A stretch of DNA of 64,000 nucleotides from Leifsonia xyli (GTDB lineage Bacteria; Actinomycetota; Actinomycetes; Actinomycetales; Microbacteriaceae): NCBI GenBank assembly GCA_003243275.1, contig QFQR01000002.1, positions 530,187 to 594,186 on the forward strand, given 5' to 3'. Position 1 is the stretch's first letter; every line of letters begins with the position of its first letter. The position numbers and the translations under genes were made by a program. Below the pieces are notes generated by a model. That model was not told the DNA's origin and searched no databases. It saw only the letters and a program-made list of their open reading frames with translations. This document shows positions 1 through 7,629 of this stretch, piece after piece.

Positions 1-1209
1 CGCCCGCTCGCCCGGCGGCGCGGGCTCGAACTCGCCCCCTACGCGCGCCTTGTGCCGGAGGCCCGGCACATCCGCGCGGGGCGTTGGCTGCCGGGGGTGC
101 CGGCTGGCTCCCTCGGGCTCGACCGGCTGATGCGGGGCGAGGCAGACGGCGTCCGCGCCGGGCACGCCGACGACGAGGCGCTCGTCGTCTTCACCTCAGG
201 CACCACGGATGCGCCGAAGGCGGTCGTGCACACCCGCGGCTCGCTCGGTGCGGGCCTCGCCGACTTCGCGGCCGGCGTCGGCATCCGCGCGGGCTTGCGG
301 GTGCTCACCGATCAGCTCATGGTCGGCATCCCGGCGCTCATCGGCGGCGCGCACTGGACGATGCCGGATCCCGGTCTCGACCCCGGCGCCCGCCCCGAGG
401 CGTATCTCGCGCACCTGGGGGAGGCCGAGCTGCTGTTCGTGAGCCCCGCCGCGCTCGACGCGATCCTCACCGCGCTCGAGGCGCGCCCCGAGCTCACCCC
501 GGAGCCGGAGACGATCGTGCTCGGCGGCGCTCCCGTGCTTCCGCCGCTGCTGCGTCGCACCATCCAGCGGATGCCGCGGGTGCGCATCCGTGCCGTCTAC
601 GGCATGACCGAGATCCTGCCGGTGGCGATCGCCGACGGCGCCGAGAAGCTCGCCCATGCGGGCGAGGGCGACCCCGTCGGCCGGATCGCGCCGAGCGTCG
701 TCGCCCGCATCGACGACGGCGAACTCGTGCTCGCCGGGCCCGGGCTCGCGCGCGGCTACCTCGCGGAGCTTCCCGCGCATCCGCTCGTCGAGTTGCGCAC
801 GGGCGACCTCGCCACCCTCGACGGCGACCGGCTCGTGCTGCGCGGGCGGGCGAAGGACATGTTCATCCGCGGCACCCAGAACGTCTACCCCGGCCTGTAC
901 GAGCCGCTCATCGCGGGGCTCCCCGGTGTCGCGGATGCCGCGATGGCGGGGGTGCCGGATGCGATCGGAGACGATCGCATCGTCGTCGCGGTGGTGCCGA
1001 CCGAGGCTCCGCCCGCCGAGGCGAGCGACACGCATCCGCTCATCGCGGAGCTCGTGCGCCGACTGCCTGGCCTCCTCGACGCGGGAGTGCTCCCGGATGC
1101 GGTGGTCGCGCTTCCCGGTCTCCCGCGTGCGGGCCGGTCACGCAAGCTCGACCGCGCGGCGCTCGCGGCGATGCTCGCGCCGTTCGTGGATGCGGGGGAG
1201 CGGTCGTGA
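1..1209 (+). CDS. OleC-like AMP-dependent ligase (5' end outside window)
   Basis: This is the C-terminal 402 residues of an acyl-CoA synthetase-type adenylating enzyme; the frame is open to the window edge, so the start is missing. Visible landmarks, numbered from the edge, are the ATP-binding loop TSGTTDAPK (65-73), the A5 motif YGMTE (200-204), TGDLA (267-271) and RGRAKDMFIRG (281-291). The wording around 'GAPVLPPLLRR' and 'YGMTEILPVA' resembles OleC, which activates 2-alkyl-3-hydroxy acids and closes them to beta-lactones. The next gene looks like OleD and overlaps by 4 bp, which supports the Ole assignment. A generic fatty-acid CoA ligase is the alternative. Confidence 0.75.
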   Translation, partial: RPLARRRGLELAPYARLVPEARHIRAGRWLPGVPAGSLGLDRLMRGEADGVRAGHADDEALVVFTSGTTDAPKAVVHTRGSLGAGLADFAAGVGIRAGLRVLTDQLMVGIPALIGGAHWTMPDPGLDPGARPEAYLAHLGEAELLFVSPAALDAILTALEARPELTPEPETIVLGGAPVLPPLLRRTIQRMPRVRIRAVYGMTEILPVAIADGAEKLAHAGEGDPVGRIAPSVVARIDDGELVLAGPGLARGYLAELPAHPLVELRTGDLATLDGDRLVLRGRAKDMFIRGTQNVYPGLYEPLIAGLPGVADAAMAGVPDAIGDDRIVVAVVPTEAPPAEASDTHPLIAELVRRLPGLLDAGVLPDAVVALPGLPRAGRSRKLDRAALAAMLAPFVDAGERS

Positions 1210-2114
1210 GGATCGCCGTCACGGGGGCCTCCGGCTTCATCGGCGGGGCGGTCGCCACCGCGCTCGCCGACGACCAGCACGAGGTCACCGGATTCGGGCG
1301 CACCCCTGGCGGCTGGACGCATCCGCACGCGCGCTACCGGGTCTGGGACCTCGCCGCCGGTCCGCTCCTCGGCGACCGCGACGTCGACGCGGTGGTGCAC
1401 TGCGCGGCGCTCGCCGACGACTGGGCACCGCTGTCGGAGGCGATGCGGGTCAACCGCACGGGAACGCGGAACGTGGTGGCGAGCTTCCCGGGGGCACGCA
1501 TCGTGCATCTCTCGACGTCGTCGGTGTACGACGCCTTCGCGCCGACGGTCATGGCGCGCGAGGACGCGGCACCCGTCAACCGCTTCCTGTCGAGCTACTC
1601 CGAGTCGAAGACCTTCGCCGAGCTCGAGGTGCGGGGAACGGATGCGGTGATCCTGCGCCCGCACGCCGTCTACGGACCCGGTGACACGACGCTGCTGCCG
1701 CGCGTGCTCACCGCGGTGCGTCGCGGGCGGCTCGTGCTGCCCGAGGGCGCGCGCGTGCGGCACTCGCTGACCCACGTCGATCAGCTCGTCGAGGCGGTGC
1801 GCCTCGCCCTGCGCGCGCCTGCAGGTGTCTACAACATCGCGGATGCCGCACCCGTGCTGCTCTCGGAGGTGCTGGAGGAGTTCGTGCGGCGTCGCGGGGT
1901 GCGGGCGCGGATCGTGCGGTTGCCGTACGGGGCTGCGCTCCGTGCCGCGGCGCTCGCGGAGAGCGTCGCCGGCATCCGCGGCGGTCGCCCGCGCGTGACC
2001 CGCTATGCCGTGAGTCAACTCGGGCTCGAACGCACGCTCGACCTCACGGCCGCGCGCGAACGTCTCGGCTTTGCACCCGGACCGACCAGTCTCTCCGGCG
2101 CGGAGCACTGGTGA
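1206..2114 (+). CDS. OleD-like NAD(P)-dependent epimerase/reductase (extended SDR)
   Basis: A 302-residue extended short-chain dehydrogenase. The Rossmann loop VTGASGFIGG lies at residues 5-14 and the catalytic pair Y131xxxK135 is in SSYSESK. The GTG start overlaps the upstream stop as GTGA, so the two genes are probably translationally coupled. OleD reduces 2-alkyl-3-ketoalkanoates before OleC acts. The 'LRPHAVYGPGDTTLLPR' stretch is of the kind seen in OleD and 3-beta-HSD-like proteins. SDR membership is clear; the exact substrate is inferred from the neighbour. Confidence 0.75.
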   Translation: MRIAVTGASGFIGGAVATALADDQHEVTGFGRTPGGWTHPHARYRVWDLAAGPLLGDRDVDAVVHCAALADDWAPLSEAMRVNRTGTRNVVASFPGARIVHLSTSSVYDAFAPTVMAREDAAPVNRFLSSYSESKTFAELEVRGTDAVILRPHAVYGPGDTTLLPRVLTAVRRGRLVLPEGARVRHSLTHVDQLVEAVRLALRAPAGVYNIADAAPVLLSEVLEEFVRRRGVRARIVRLPYGAALRAAALAESVAGIRGGRPRVTRYAVSQLGLERTLDLTAARERLGFAPGPTSLSGAEHW

Positions 2115-2126
2115 CCAGGGGGAGCC

Positions 2127-2708
2127 TCAGCGTGCGGTGAGCACGCGCGGCGGCGGACCTTCGAGACGGGCGATCGCGATCTTCACCTCGACGAGTTCGT
2201 GCTCCATCGAGCTCATCCGGTCTCCGAGCTGCCTCTCGACGGTGTCGATCCGCTCGGTGAGTTTGGTTTCGACGGTGTCGATCCGCTCGGTGAGTTTGGT
2301 TTCGACGGTGTCGATCCGCTCGGTGAGCTTGGTTTCGACGGTGTCGATCCGCTCGGTGAGCTTGGTCTCGAGAGCGGCCAGTTGTGCCGTGAACTTGCTG
2401 TCGAACGCCTCGAACTGGCGGGTGAACTTGCTGTCGAACGACTCGAACTGGCGGGTGAACTTCGTGTCGAACGCTTCGAACTGGCGGGTGAACTTCGTGT
2501 CGAGGGAGTCGAACCGAGCGGTGTGCTTCGCATCGACGCCGTCGATCCGCTCGATCAGCTGCTGGAAGCCCGCGTCCATGCGCCGCATCAGCCAGCCGAA
2601 GCCGGCGGCGAAGCTCAGCAGGATGCCGACGACGCTGAGGATCGTCGTCAGGGATTCTACCGACACGTACACACCGCCATTCTGCGTCGGCACGGTGCCG
2701 AACACCAC
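2127..2708 (-). CDS. Membrane-anchored coiled-coil protein with 11-residue repeats (copy A)
   Basis: I do not recognise a named family. The 193-residue product has one membrane segment at about residues 21-41, then about 130 residues of back-to-back 11-residue units, first of the type FEAFDTKFTRQ and then TKLTERIDTVE, and ends HELVEVKIAIARLEGP. Eleven-residue periodicity predicts a long, nearly straight coiled coil projecting from the membrane. A paralogue lies at 4062-4568, on the other side of the P450. The start is uncertain: GTG at 2708 is used here, but both paralogues share the block QNG(G/A)VYVS, so a GTG inside it (VS(V/T)E) may be the true start. Confidence 0.7.
   Translation of the reverse strand: MVFGTVPTQNGGVYVSVESLTTILSVVGILLSFAAGFGWLMRRMDAGFQQLIERIDGVDAKHTARFDSLDTKFTRQFEAFDTKFTRQFESFDSKFTRQFEAFDSKFTAQLAALETKLTERIDTVETKLTERIDTVETKLTERIDTVETKLTERIDTVERQLGDRMSSMEHELVEVKIAIARLEGPPPRVLTAR
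2236..2367. repeat. Four tandem 33-bp repeats inside the coiled-coil gene
   Basis: Four almost identical 33-bp units begin at 2236, 2269, 2302 and 2335. Each encodes one 11-residue unit (TKLTERIDTVE) of the protein at 2127-2708. The near identity at DNA level, including third codon positions, suggests recent expansion by slippage or recombination. Confidence 0.9.
2389..2520. repeat. Second block of four 33-bp repeats, more diverged
   Basis: Units begin at about 2389, 2422, 2455 and 2488 and encode FE(A/S)FD(T/S)KFTRQ-type 11-mers of the same coiled-coil protein. They differ more than the first block, so they are probably older. Confidence 0.8.
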
Positions 2709-2813
2709 CGATTCTGCTCGGCGTCGCCGACGCTGTGCGGCGTCATCCCCGCTTCGGTGAACAGCTTGCGCACGCCCGTGCCTGTGGAGGAGGGGACGAC
2801 GCTGCGGCCGAGC

Positions 2814-4058
2814 TCAGACCTTCCGCACGACGAGTTCGGCGTATGCCGGGATCAGCACCCGGCGCCCGTAGCGCCGTGACACGATTCGGTACGCTCGCCC
2901 GTCGCCGATCAGCAGCTCGAGGATCGCCGACAGCTCGGCACGCGCGAGGGGTCCGCCGAGGCAGAGGTGCCGTCCTGCCCCGAACCACAGTTGCCGGTTG
3001 TGCGGAAGATAGGGGCGATCCACGCGGAACGCCCCCGCGACGTTGTTGGCCGTCCAGGTCAGCACCATGACCCGCTCGCCCGCCCGGAGTGTGCGCCCCG
3101 CGACCTCCACATCCGCCAGCACCGAGCGTCCGATGAGGGGGGCCGGGCTCGTCACGCGCAGCGCTTCGCGCACCGTGTCATCGCGGTGCTCGGGATGCGC
3201 GAGCAATCGCGGAAGCTCGCCCGAGTCGGCGAGGATCGCCGCCATCCGTGCCATGGCGGAAGCCGCCGTCTCGGTGCCGGCGACCATGAGCAGCGTCGAG
3301 AGGCCCTTGGTCTCCTGCAGGCTGAGTCCGAGTTCGCGGCACCGGCCGATCACCGTGTCGGGGTGCGCCTCCGCGAACACCGCATCGATGTGGGCCGTGA
3401 GCTCGTCGACGATGTCGCGGGCGAGCGCGATCTTCTCGGGCGGCAGCTCGGTGTCGGCGGTGGTGCCGAGGGCGATGGAGGCGAGTCGCTCACCGGTCGC
3501 GAAGATGTCGCGGTAGGCGTCGTCGCCGCGAGCGTCGTCCACCGGCAGACCCAGCAGCTGGGTGACCATCCGCCCGACGAGGATGCGCGAGAGATCGGCG
3601 AGATCGAGCGGCTCGCCGGCGTCGAACGCCGTGCGTGCCTCGGCGAGCCGCGTGCCCCAGGCGTGTTCGACGAACGCGGCCGAGGTGCGTTCGGTGAACA
3701 GCTCCTTGCTGCGGGTGCGGAGGTCGTGATGGCCGGGCCCGTCGAACAGCTCGTAGACCCAGTCGCCGAGGATCTGTGCCCAGAGGTGCCCGACACCACC
3801 CTCCGAGAGCAGGGTGAGGTGCGTCGGGTCGTTGAGCAGTTGCCGCGCGACGACCGGGTCGGATGTGATCCATCCGAGGCCGGGAACTCGCATGAGGGGC
3901 CGGGCGAACTGGCCGAGCCAGTTGAGCATCGGGAGTGCGGGCCGCGCTGCCCGCAGCAGCCGGTGCTCATGGGCGGCGGCCCCTGAGCCGATGCCGTCGA
4001 CGATCAGACGGATGCGGCGCTCGCGCGGGGCGGCGTCCTGTTCGGCGGCGACGGGCAC
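2814..4058 (-). CDS. Cytochrome P450
   Basis: A 414-residue bacterial class P450 monooxygenase. The I-helix oxygen-activation motif AGTET is at 260-264, the K-helix E298xxR301 pair is intact, and the haem loop FGAGRHLC ends in the axial ligand C366. There is no membrane segment, as usual for soluble bacterial P450s fed by separate ferredoxin partners; no ferredoxin or reductase gene is nearby. The GTG start lies only 3 bp after the stop of the coiled-coil gene at 4062-4568, so the two are probably cotranscribed. The substrate cannot be told from the sequence. The downstream 105 bp hold no gene I can support. Confidence 0.95.
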   Translation of the reverse strand: MPVAAEQDAAPRERRIRLIVDGIGSGAAAHEHRLLRAARPALPMLNWLGQFARPLMRVPGLGWITSDPVVARQLLNDPTHLTLLSEGGVGHLWAQILGDWVYELFDGPGHHDLRTRSKELFTERTSAAFVEHAWGTRLAEARTAFDAGEPLDLADLSRILVGRMVTQLLGLPVDDARGDDAYRDIFATGERLASIALGTTADTELPPEKIALARDIVDELTAHIDAVFAEAHPDTVIGRCRELGLSLQETKGLSTLLMVAGTETAASAMARMAAILADSGELPRLLAHPEHRDDTVREALRVTSPAPLIGRSVLADVEVAGRTLRAGERVMVLTWTANNVAGAFRVDRPYLPHNRQLWFGAGRHLCLGGPLARAELSAILELLIGDGRAYRIVSRRYGRRVLIPAYAELVVRKV

Positions 4059-4061
4059 GGA

Positions 4062-4568
4062 TCAGGTGCCCGTGATGAGCCGCGGGCGGGGACCTTCGAG
4101 ACGCGCGATCGCGATCTTCACCTCGACCAGCTCGTGCGCGACGGCGTCGATCCGCTTGGTGAGCTTGTCGTCGAGCGCGTCGACTCGTTCCCCGAGGCTG
4201 TCGATCCGAGCTCCGAGCTGCGCGTCGCCGCTGTCGATCCGTGCTGCGAGTCGTTCCTCGAGGCTGTCCATCCGCGCGCCGAGCTGCGCGTCGCCGCCGT
4301 CCATCCGTGCGCCGAGCCGCTCCTCGCCGCCGTCGATCCGAGCTCGGAGCTGCGCGTCGCCGCTGTCGATCCGCGCTCCGAGCCGCTCCTCGACGCGATC
4401 GATGCGGGTCTCCAGCCGATCCTCGACGGCGTCGATCCGACGGATCATCCACGCGAACCCGGCGCCGAGGCTGAGCAGCAGAGCCGCACCGCTGATCAGC
4501 GTCGTGAGGGTTTCGGTCGACACGTACACGGCTCCATTCTGCGGTTCGTCGTCGGGCGGCGCCACCAT
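4062..4568 (-). CDS. Membrane-anchored coiled-coil protein with 11-residue repeats (copy B)
   Basis: Paralogue of the protein at 2127-2708, 168 residues from the ATG at 4568. It has a membrane segment at about residues 22-41, then 11-residue units of the type EERLGARIDSG and DAQLGARMDSL, and the shared end HELVEVKIAIARLEGP. The open frame runs upstream to 5588, but that part is antisense to the MarR and hydrolase genes and is not believable as protein. ATG 4568 or the GTG of the shared VS(V/T)E block (4523) are the likely starts. It is tightly linked to the P450 downstream. Confidence 0.7.
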   Translation of the reverse strand: MVAPPDDEPQNGAVYVSTETLTTLISGAALLLSLGAGFAWMIRRIDAVEDRLETRIDRVEERLGARIDSGDAQLRARIDGGEERLGARMDGGDAQLGARMDSLEERLAARIDSGDAQLGARIDSLGERVDALDDKLTKRIDAVAHELVEVKIAIARLEGPRPRLITGT

Positions 4569-4672
4569 CCTCCCGCACACCTGCACCGTCACCGCAGACA
4601 CACTCCCGCATCCGTGGAGAAGCTGCAGGTGACACCCCATGTGAAGGAGTCGAAGCGGCACCACGCGGACCG

Positions 4673-5164
4673 TCAGTCGAAGTCGAGACTGAGCTTGCGC
4701 AGCAGTCCCGCGAGCCGCTCCTGGTCGGATGCGGAGAGCGCGCCCAGCAGTTCCGCCTCGCGCGCCACCAGGTCGCGCATCGCGCCGTCGACGGCGGCGC
4801 GGCCCGCGATCGTCATCGCGACGACGACACCACGCCCGTCGTGCGGATCGGTGCGGCGCTCGACGAAACCGCGCTCGACGAGCCGATCGATGCGGTTGGT
4901 CATCGTGCCGCTCGAGACGAGCGTCTGCTGCAACAGCGCCTTCGGGCTCGATTCGTAGGGCGCTCCTTCGCGTCGGAGTGCCGCCAGCACATCGAACTCC
5001 CACGGTTCGAGCCCGGAGCTCGCGAACGCATCCCGGCGCGCGCGATCGAGGTGCTTCGAGAGCCGCGCGACGCGCGAGAGCACCTGCAGCGGCGAGAAGT
5101 CGAGTTCGGGATGCGCACGCTCCCAGGCGTCGACGATGCGGTCGACCTCGTCGTTCTCGGGCAT
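4673..5164 (-). CDS. MarR-family transcriptional regulator
   Basis: A 163-residue winged-helix regulator. The recognition-helix region is around SSGTMTNRIDRLVERG and the wing around RRTDPHDGRG. It starts at ATG 5164; the longer frame upstream would run into the divergent hydrolase gene. It is transcribed away from the nucleoside hydrolase, with 38 bp between the two starts. It also heads the minus-strand group with the coiled-coil proteins and the P450. MarR proteins commonly control neighbours in response to small aromatic or oxidised ligands; which neighbour it controls is inference. Confidence 0.9.
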   Translation of the reverse strand: MPENDEVDRIVDAWERAHPELDFSPLQVLSRVARLSKHLDRARRDAFASSGLEPWEFDVLAALRREGAPYESSPKALLQQTLVSSGTMTNRIDRLVERGFVERRTDPHDGRGVVVAMTIAGRAAVDGAMRDLVAREAELLGALSASDQERLAGLLRKLSLDFD

Positions 5165-5202
5165 GCACCCATCTTGGCGCACGGCACCGGCAGGATGGTC
5201 GT

Positions 5203-6159
5203 ATGGCCATCCCCGTGCTGCTCGACGTCGACACGGGTGTCGACGACGCCCTCGCACTGCTGTTCGCGGCCGCGCACCCCGGCATCGAACTGCTCGGGGT
5301 GAGCTGCGTCGCCGGCAACGCGAGCCTCGAGCGGGTCGTCGACAACACCCTGCGCGTGCTCGAGCTCGCGGGTGTGACGGAGGTGCCGGTCGCGGCCGGC
5401 GCGCGTCGGCCGCTCATCGAGGAGCCGCGGGATGCGAGCCACGTGCACGGCGCCGACGGGCTCGCCGGGGTGCGGTTGCCGCCCGCCGCGCGCGCCGCGG
5501 AGCCCGAGCGGGCCGTCGACTTCCTGCGCAGCCGCATCCTGGCGCATCCGGAGCCGGTGACCCTGGTGGCGCTCGCCCCGCAGACCAACCTCGCGCTGCT
5601 GCTGCGCAGCTACCCGGAGGTCGCCGCGAACCTCGCGCGCATCGTGTTCATGGGCGGCTCGGCGAGCGTCGGCAACGCCACCGCACTCGCCGAGTTCAAC
5701 GTGTGGCACGACCCGGAGGCCGCCGCGATCGTGCTCGGGGCGGGCGTTCCGCTGTTCATGTACGGGCTCGACGTGTTCACCCGGGTCGCGGTGCCCGAGG
5801 AGCGCGCGGCAGCGCTCACGGCATCCGACGATCCGCGTCGGCAGGCGGTCGGTCGGCTGCTCGACCACCGCATCTCCAGCCCCGATGGCATCCGGGGCGA
5901 CTATCTCGGCTGGATCGGCGATGCGGGGGCGGTGTGCACCCTGGTGGCCCCGGATGCGTTCCGCGTCGAGCGCTGGCCGGTGCGTGTCGAGCTGGCCGGC
6001 TACGGGCGTGGCCAGACGGTCGTCGACCGGCGCGAGCACCCCGGAGAGGATGGCGTGCACGGTCTCGCCGCGGATTGGGCGACGGCCGACGTCGCCCTCG
6101 GGGTGGACGCCGAGCGGGTGGCGCAGCTGTTCCTCGAGACGGTCCTGCCCGGCAGCTGA
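5203..6159 (+). CDS. Nucleoside hydrolase (inosine-uridine preferring type)
   Basis: A 318-residue N-ribohydrolase that splits ribonucleosides into base and ribose for salvage. The calcium-binding signature DVDTGVDDALAL is at residues 8-19, and the family segments FMGGSAS and EFNVWHDPEAA follow in the expected order. Length is normal. The ATG at 5203 is chosen because it places this signature at the N-terminus, as in the family. The frame is open further upstream, but that part overlaps the divergent marR gene. The tRNA gene follows 52 bp downstream. Confidence 0.92.
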   Translation: MAIPVLLDVDTGVDDALALLFAAAHPGIELLGVSCVAGNASLERVVDNTLRVLELAGVTEVPVAAGARRPLIEEPRDASHVHGADGLAGVRLPPAARAAEPERAVDFLRSRILAHPEPVTLVALAPQTNLALLLRSYPEVAANLARIVFMGGSASVGNATALAEFNVWHDPEAAAIVLGAGVPLFMYGLDVFTRVAVPEERAAALTASDDPRRQAVGRLLDHRISSPDGIRGDYLGWIGDAGAVCTLVAPDAFRVERWPVRVELAGYGRGQTVVDRREHPGEDGVHGLAADWATADVALGVDAERVAQLFLETVLPGS

Positions 6160-6211
6160 GGGGCGTGACGCCTCGGCGGCGTCTGCCAGACTTGTCGGGC
6201 GCATCGCGCGA

Positions 6212-6283
6212 TCCGCTGTGGTGTAACGGCAGCACGTCGGCCTTTGGAGCCGTACAGTCCAGGTTCGAATCCTGGCGGCGGAG
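6212..6283 (+). tRNA. tRNA-Gln (anticodon TTG)
   Basis: A 72-nt cloverleaf can be folded by hand. The acceptor stem TCCGCTG pairs with CGGCGGA (one G-T pair), there is a 3-bp D stem GTG/CAC, the anticodon loop CTTTGGA gives TTG, and the T arm is CCAGG-TTCGAAT-CCTGG. The discriminator base is G and no CCA is encoded, as is common in actinobacteria. The outer pair of the anticodon stem (6237/6253) is a T-T mismatch, leaving four pairs. Confidence 0.93.
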
Positions 6284-6306
6284 CGGCGGCGCGCCCCCGC
6301 ATCCGC

Positions 6307-6957
6307 TCAGGCGGCGGCCAGCATGCGGCGCGTCAGGCGCTGTGCGAAGGGGCCGAGCAGCATCACGAACATCGAGTAGTAGCCGATGCCGGGGATCACC
6401 AGGGAGAGCGCGAGCGCGACGCCGAACAGCGTGGCCGTGGTGATGTCGGCTGCGATCCCGGCCAGGAGATACGACGGCGGATGCTCGTGCAGCCAGGTGT
6501 TGCGGCGCAGGTAGAGCCTGATCGCGAGCGAGAACAGCGAGGTGGCGATCATGCTGCCGATGTAGACGACCTTCGCGAGCTTGTCGTCTCCCGGCATGGC
6601 GCCCGAGATGGCGGTCGCGACGGGAAGCCAGACGATCGTCAGCAGCCAGCCGACGAGCATCCACATGAGGGTCGTCGTCACGGCGTGGACGCCGACGAAC
6701 AGACGGTGGTGGATCATCCAGAACATCGCGATGATCACGAAGCTCACGAGGAAGCTGAGGAACTGCTGCTCGTGCGCACCGAGCCACCGCAGGGTGTCGT
6801 CGCCCGCGGACGCGACGTCGCTCACGCTCTCCATCAGGGGGAGGATCAGCAGCGTCATCGCGATCGCCACGACGGCGTCCACGAACGCGCCGACCCGTTC
6901 CGCCTGGAACGGGGCGCGGGGGCGGGCGTCGTCGGGTGGCGGCGTGGCGGTGCTCAC
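6307..6957 (-). CDS. TMEM175-family (DUF1211) potassium channel-like membrane protein
   Basis: A 216-residue protein with about six membrane segments. The first helix carries RVGAFVDAVVAIAMTLL (residues 21-37), the bacterial TMEM175/DUF1211 signature in which the usual FSD triplet is FVD here. Bacterial members form tetrameric cation channels that lack a classical selectivity filter. GTG 6957 lies 6 nt after the hexamer CATGCT on the coding strand, compatible with a leaderless message. It stands alone between the tRNA and a divergently unrelated lipoprotein gene. Confidence 0.85.
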   Translation of the reverse strand: MSTATPPPDDARPRAPFQAERVGAFVDAVVAIAMTLLILPLMESVSDVASAGDDTLRWLGAHEQQFLSFLVSFVIIAMFWMIHHRLFVGVHAVTTTLMWMLVGWLLTIVWLPVATAISGAMPGDDKLAKVVYIGSMIATSLFSLAIRLYLRRNTWLHEHPPSYLLAGIAADITTATLFGVALALSLVIPGIGYYSMFVMLLGPFAQRLTRRMLAAA

Positions 6958-7033
6958 GGATCGAGCATGGCACGGGCCCCGCGAGAAGAGCTATCGCGGG
7001 GCCCGTATGGCCCGAGACCGGGCGGGGATGTCG

Positions 7034-7495
7034 TCAGTCGGTCGTGGCGCAGTACTCGATGATCGCGTCCCAGACGGCCTGGCCCGCCGCCTCATCCAGT
7101 TTCGAGGTGGACGTGAACGAGCTGATGAATCCGTCGTGCGTGGACTGTGCCTCGCGCGTGGTGGGGTCGAGGGAGCAGAGGCTCTCGGCGCCGCTCAGAT
7201 ACTGCTGGGCGATGCTCTGGGCCTGATCGGCGTCCACCGCGGCGACGGCCGCGAAGTCCTGGCCGGCGGTCGCGATGAACATCTTGTCGAGCATCACGCG
7301 CTGGTCGGCCGTGAACCCGAACTCGTCGACGGAGCCGCCATCCGATCCGGTGCTGTCGTCGGCCGGCTCATCGCTCGGTGCCTGCGAGGAGCTCGACGAC
7401 TTCGAACCGCTCGGGGTGCCGATGCTGAAGGAGCACCCGGTGAGGGTGACGCCCGCGAGGGCGATCGCGGCGAGGGCGAGAAGGCGGCGATTCAT
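7034..7495 (-). CDS. Small secreted lipoprotein of unknown function
   Basis: A 153-residue protein with a lipoprotein signal peptide: positively charged MNRR, a hydrophobic core, and the lipobox LTGC with C21 as the lipid-bearing residue. A Ser/Asp-rich linker (about 30-65) is followed by a short, mostly helical domain with two cysteines that may pair. ATG 7495 is preceded by AAAGGA at good spacing, so it is preferred to the codon upstream at 7528. I do not recognise the mature domain. Confidence 0.85.
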   Translation of the reverse strand: MNRRLLALAAIALAGVTLTGCSFSIGTPSGSKSSSSSQAPSDEPADDSTGSDGGSVDEFGFTADQRVMLDKMFIATAGQDFAAVAAVDADQAQSIAQQYLSGAESLCSLDPTTREAQSTHDGFISSFTSTSKLDEAAGQAVWDAIIEYCATTD

Positions 7496-7629
7496 GAGGT
7501 TCCTTTCGTGGTGGTACGACCTGTGCACCCTACCCGACGGGTGTGTCCGTTCCGTTTCCCGGCGGGGGTGGAGGTGTCCCCCTTGACGTGCGACCCGGCA
7601 TCTGCGGTGGCAGGCGGCACAATGGAGGA

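Noticed and set aside
885..2108. A 407-codon minus-strand frame over the Ole-like genes
   Set aside because: Antisense shadow; the plus strand holds intact ligase and SDR motifs.
2236..2520. Possible CRISPR array because of 33-bp repeats
   Set aside because: Units are directly adjacent without spacers and encode an 11-residue protein repeat in frame.
2709..2813. Possible gene remnant between the P450 and coiled-coil copy A
   Set aside because: A minus-strand reading (VRKLFTEAGMTPHSVGD) looks protein-like but matches nothing I can name and has no start or partner; not enough to call.
4569..5588. Upstream extension of the coiled-coil gene (copy B) frame
   Set aside because: It runs antisense to the hydrolase gene and through marR in another frame, with Arg-rich low-complexity translation. 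The real start is near 4568.
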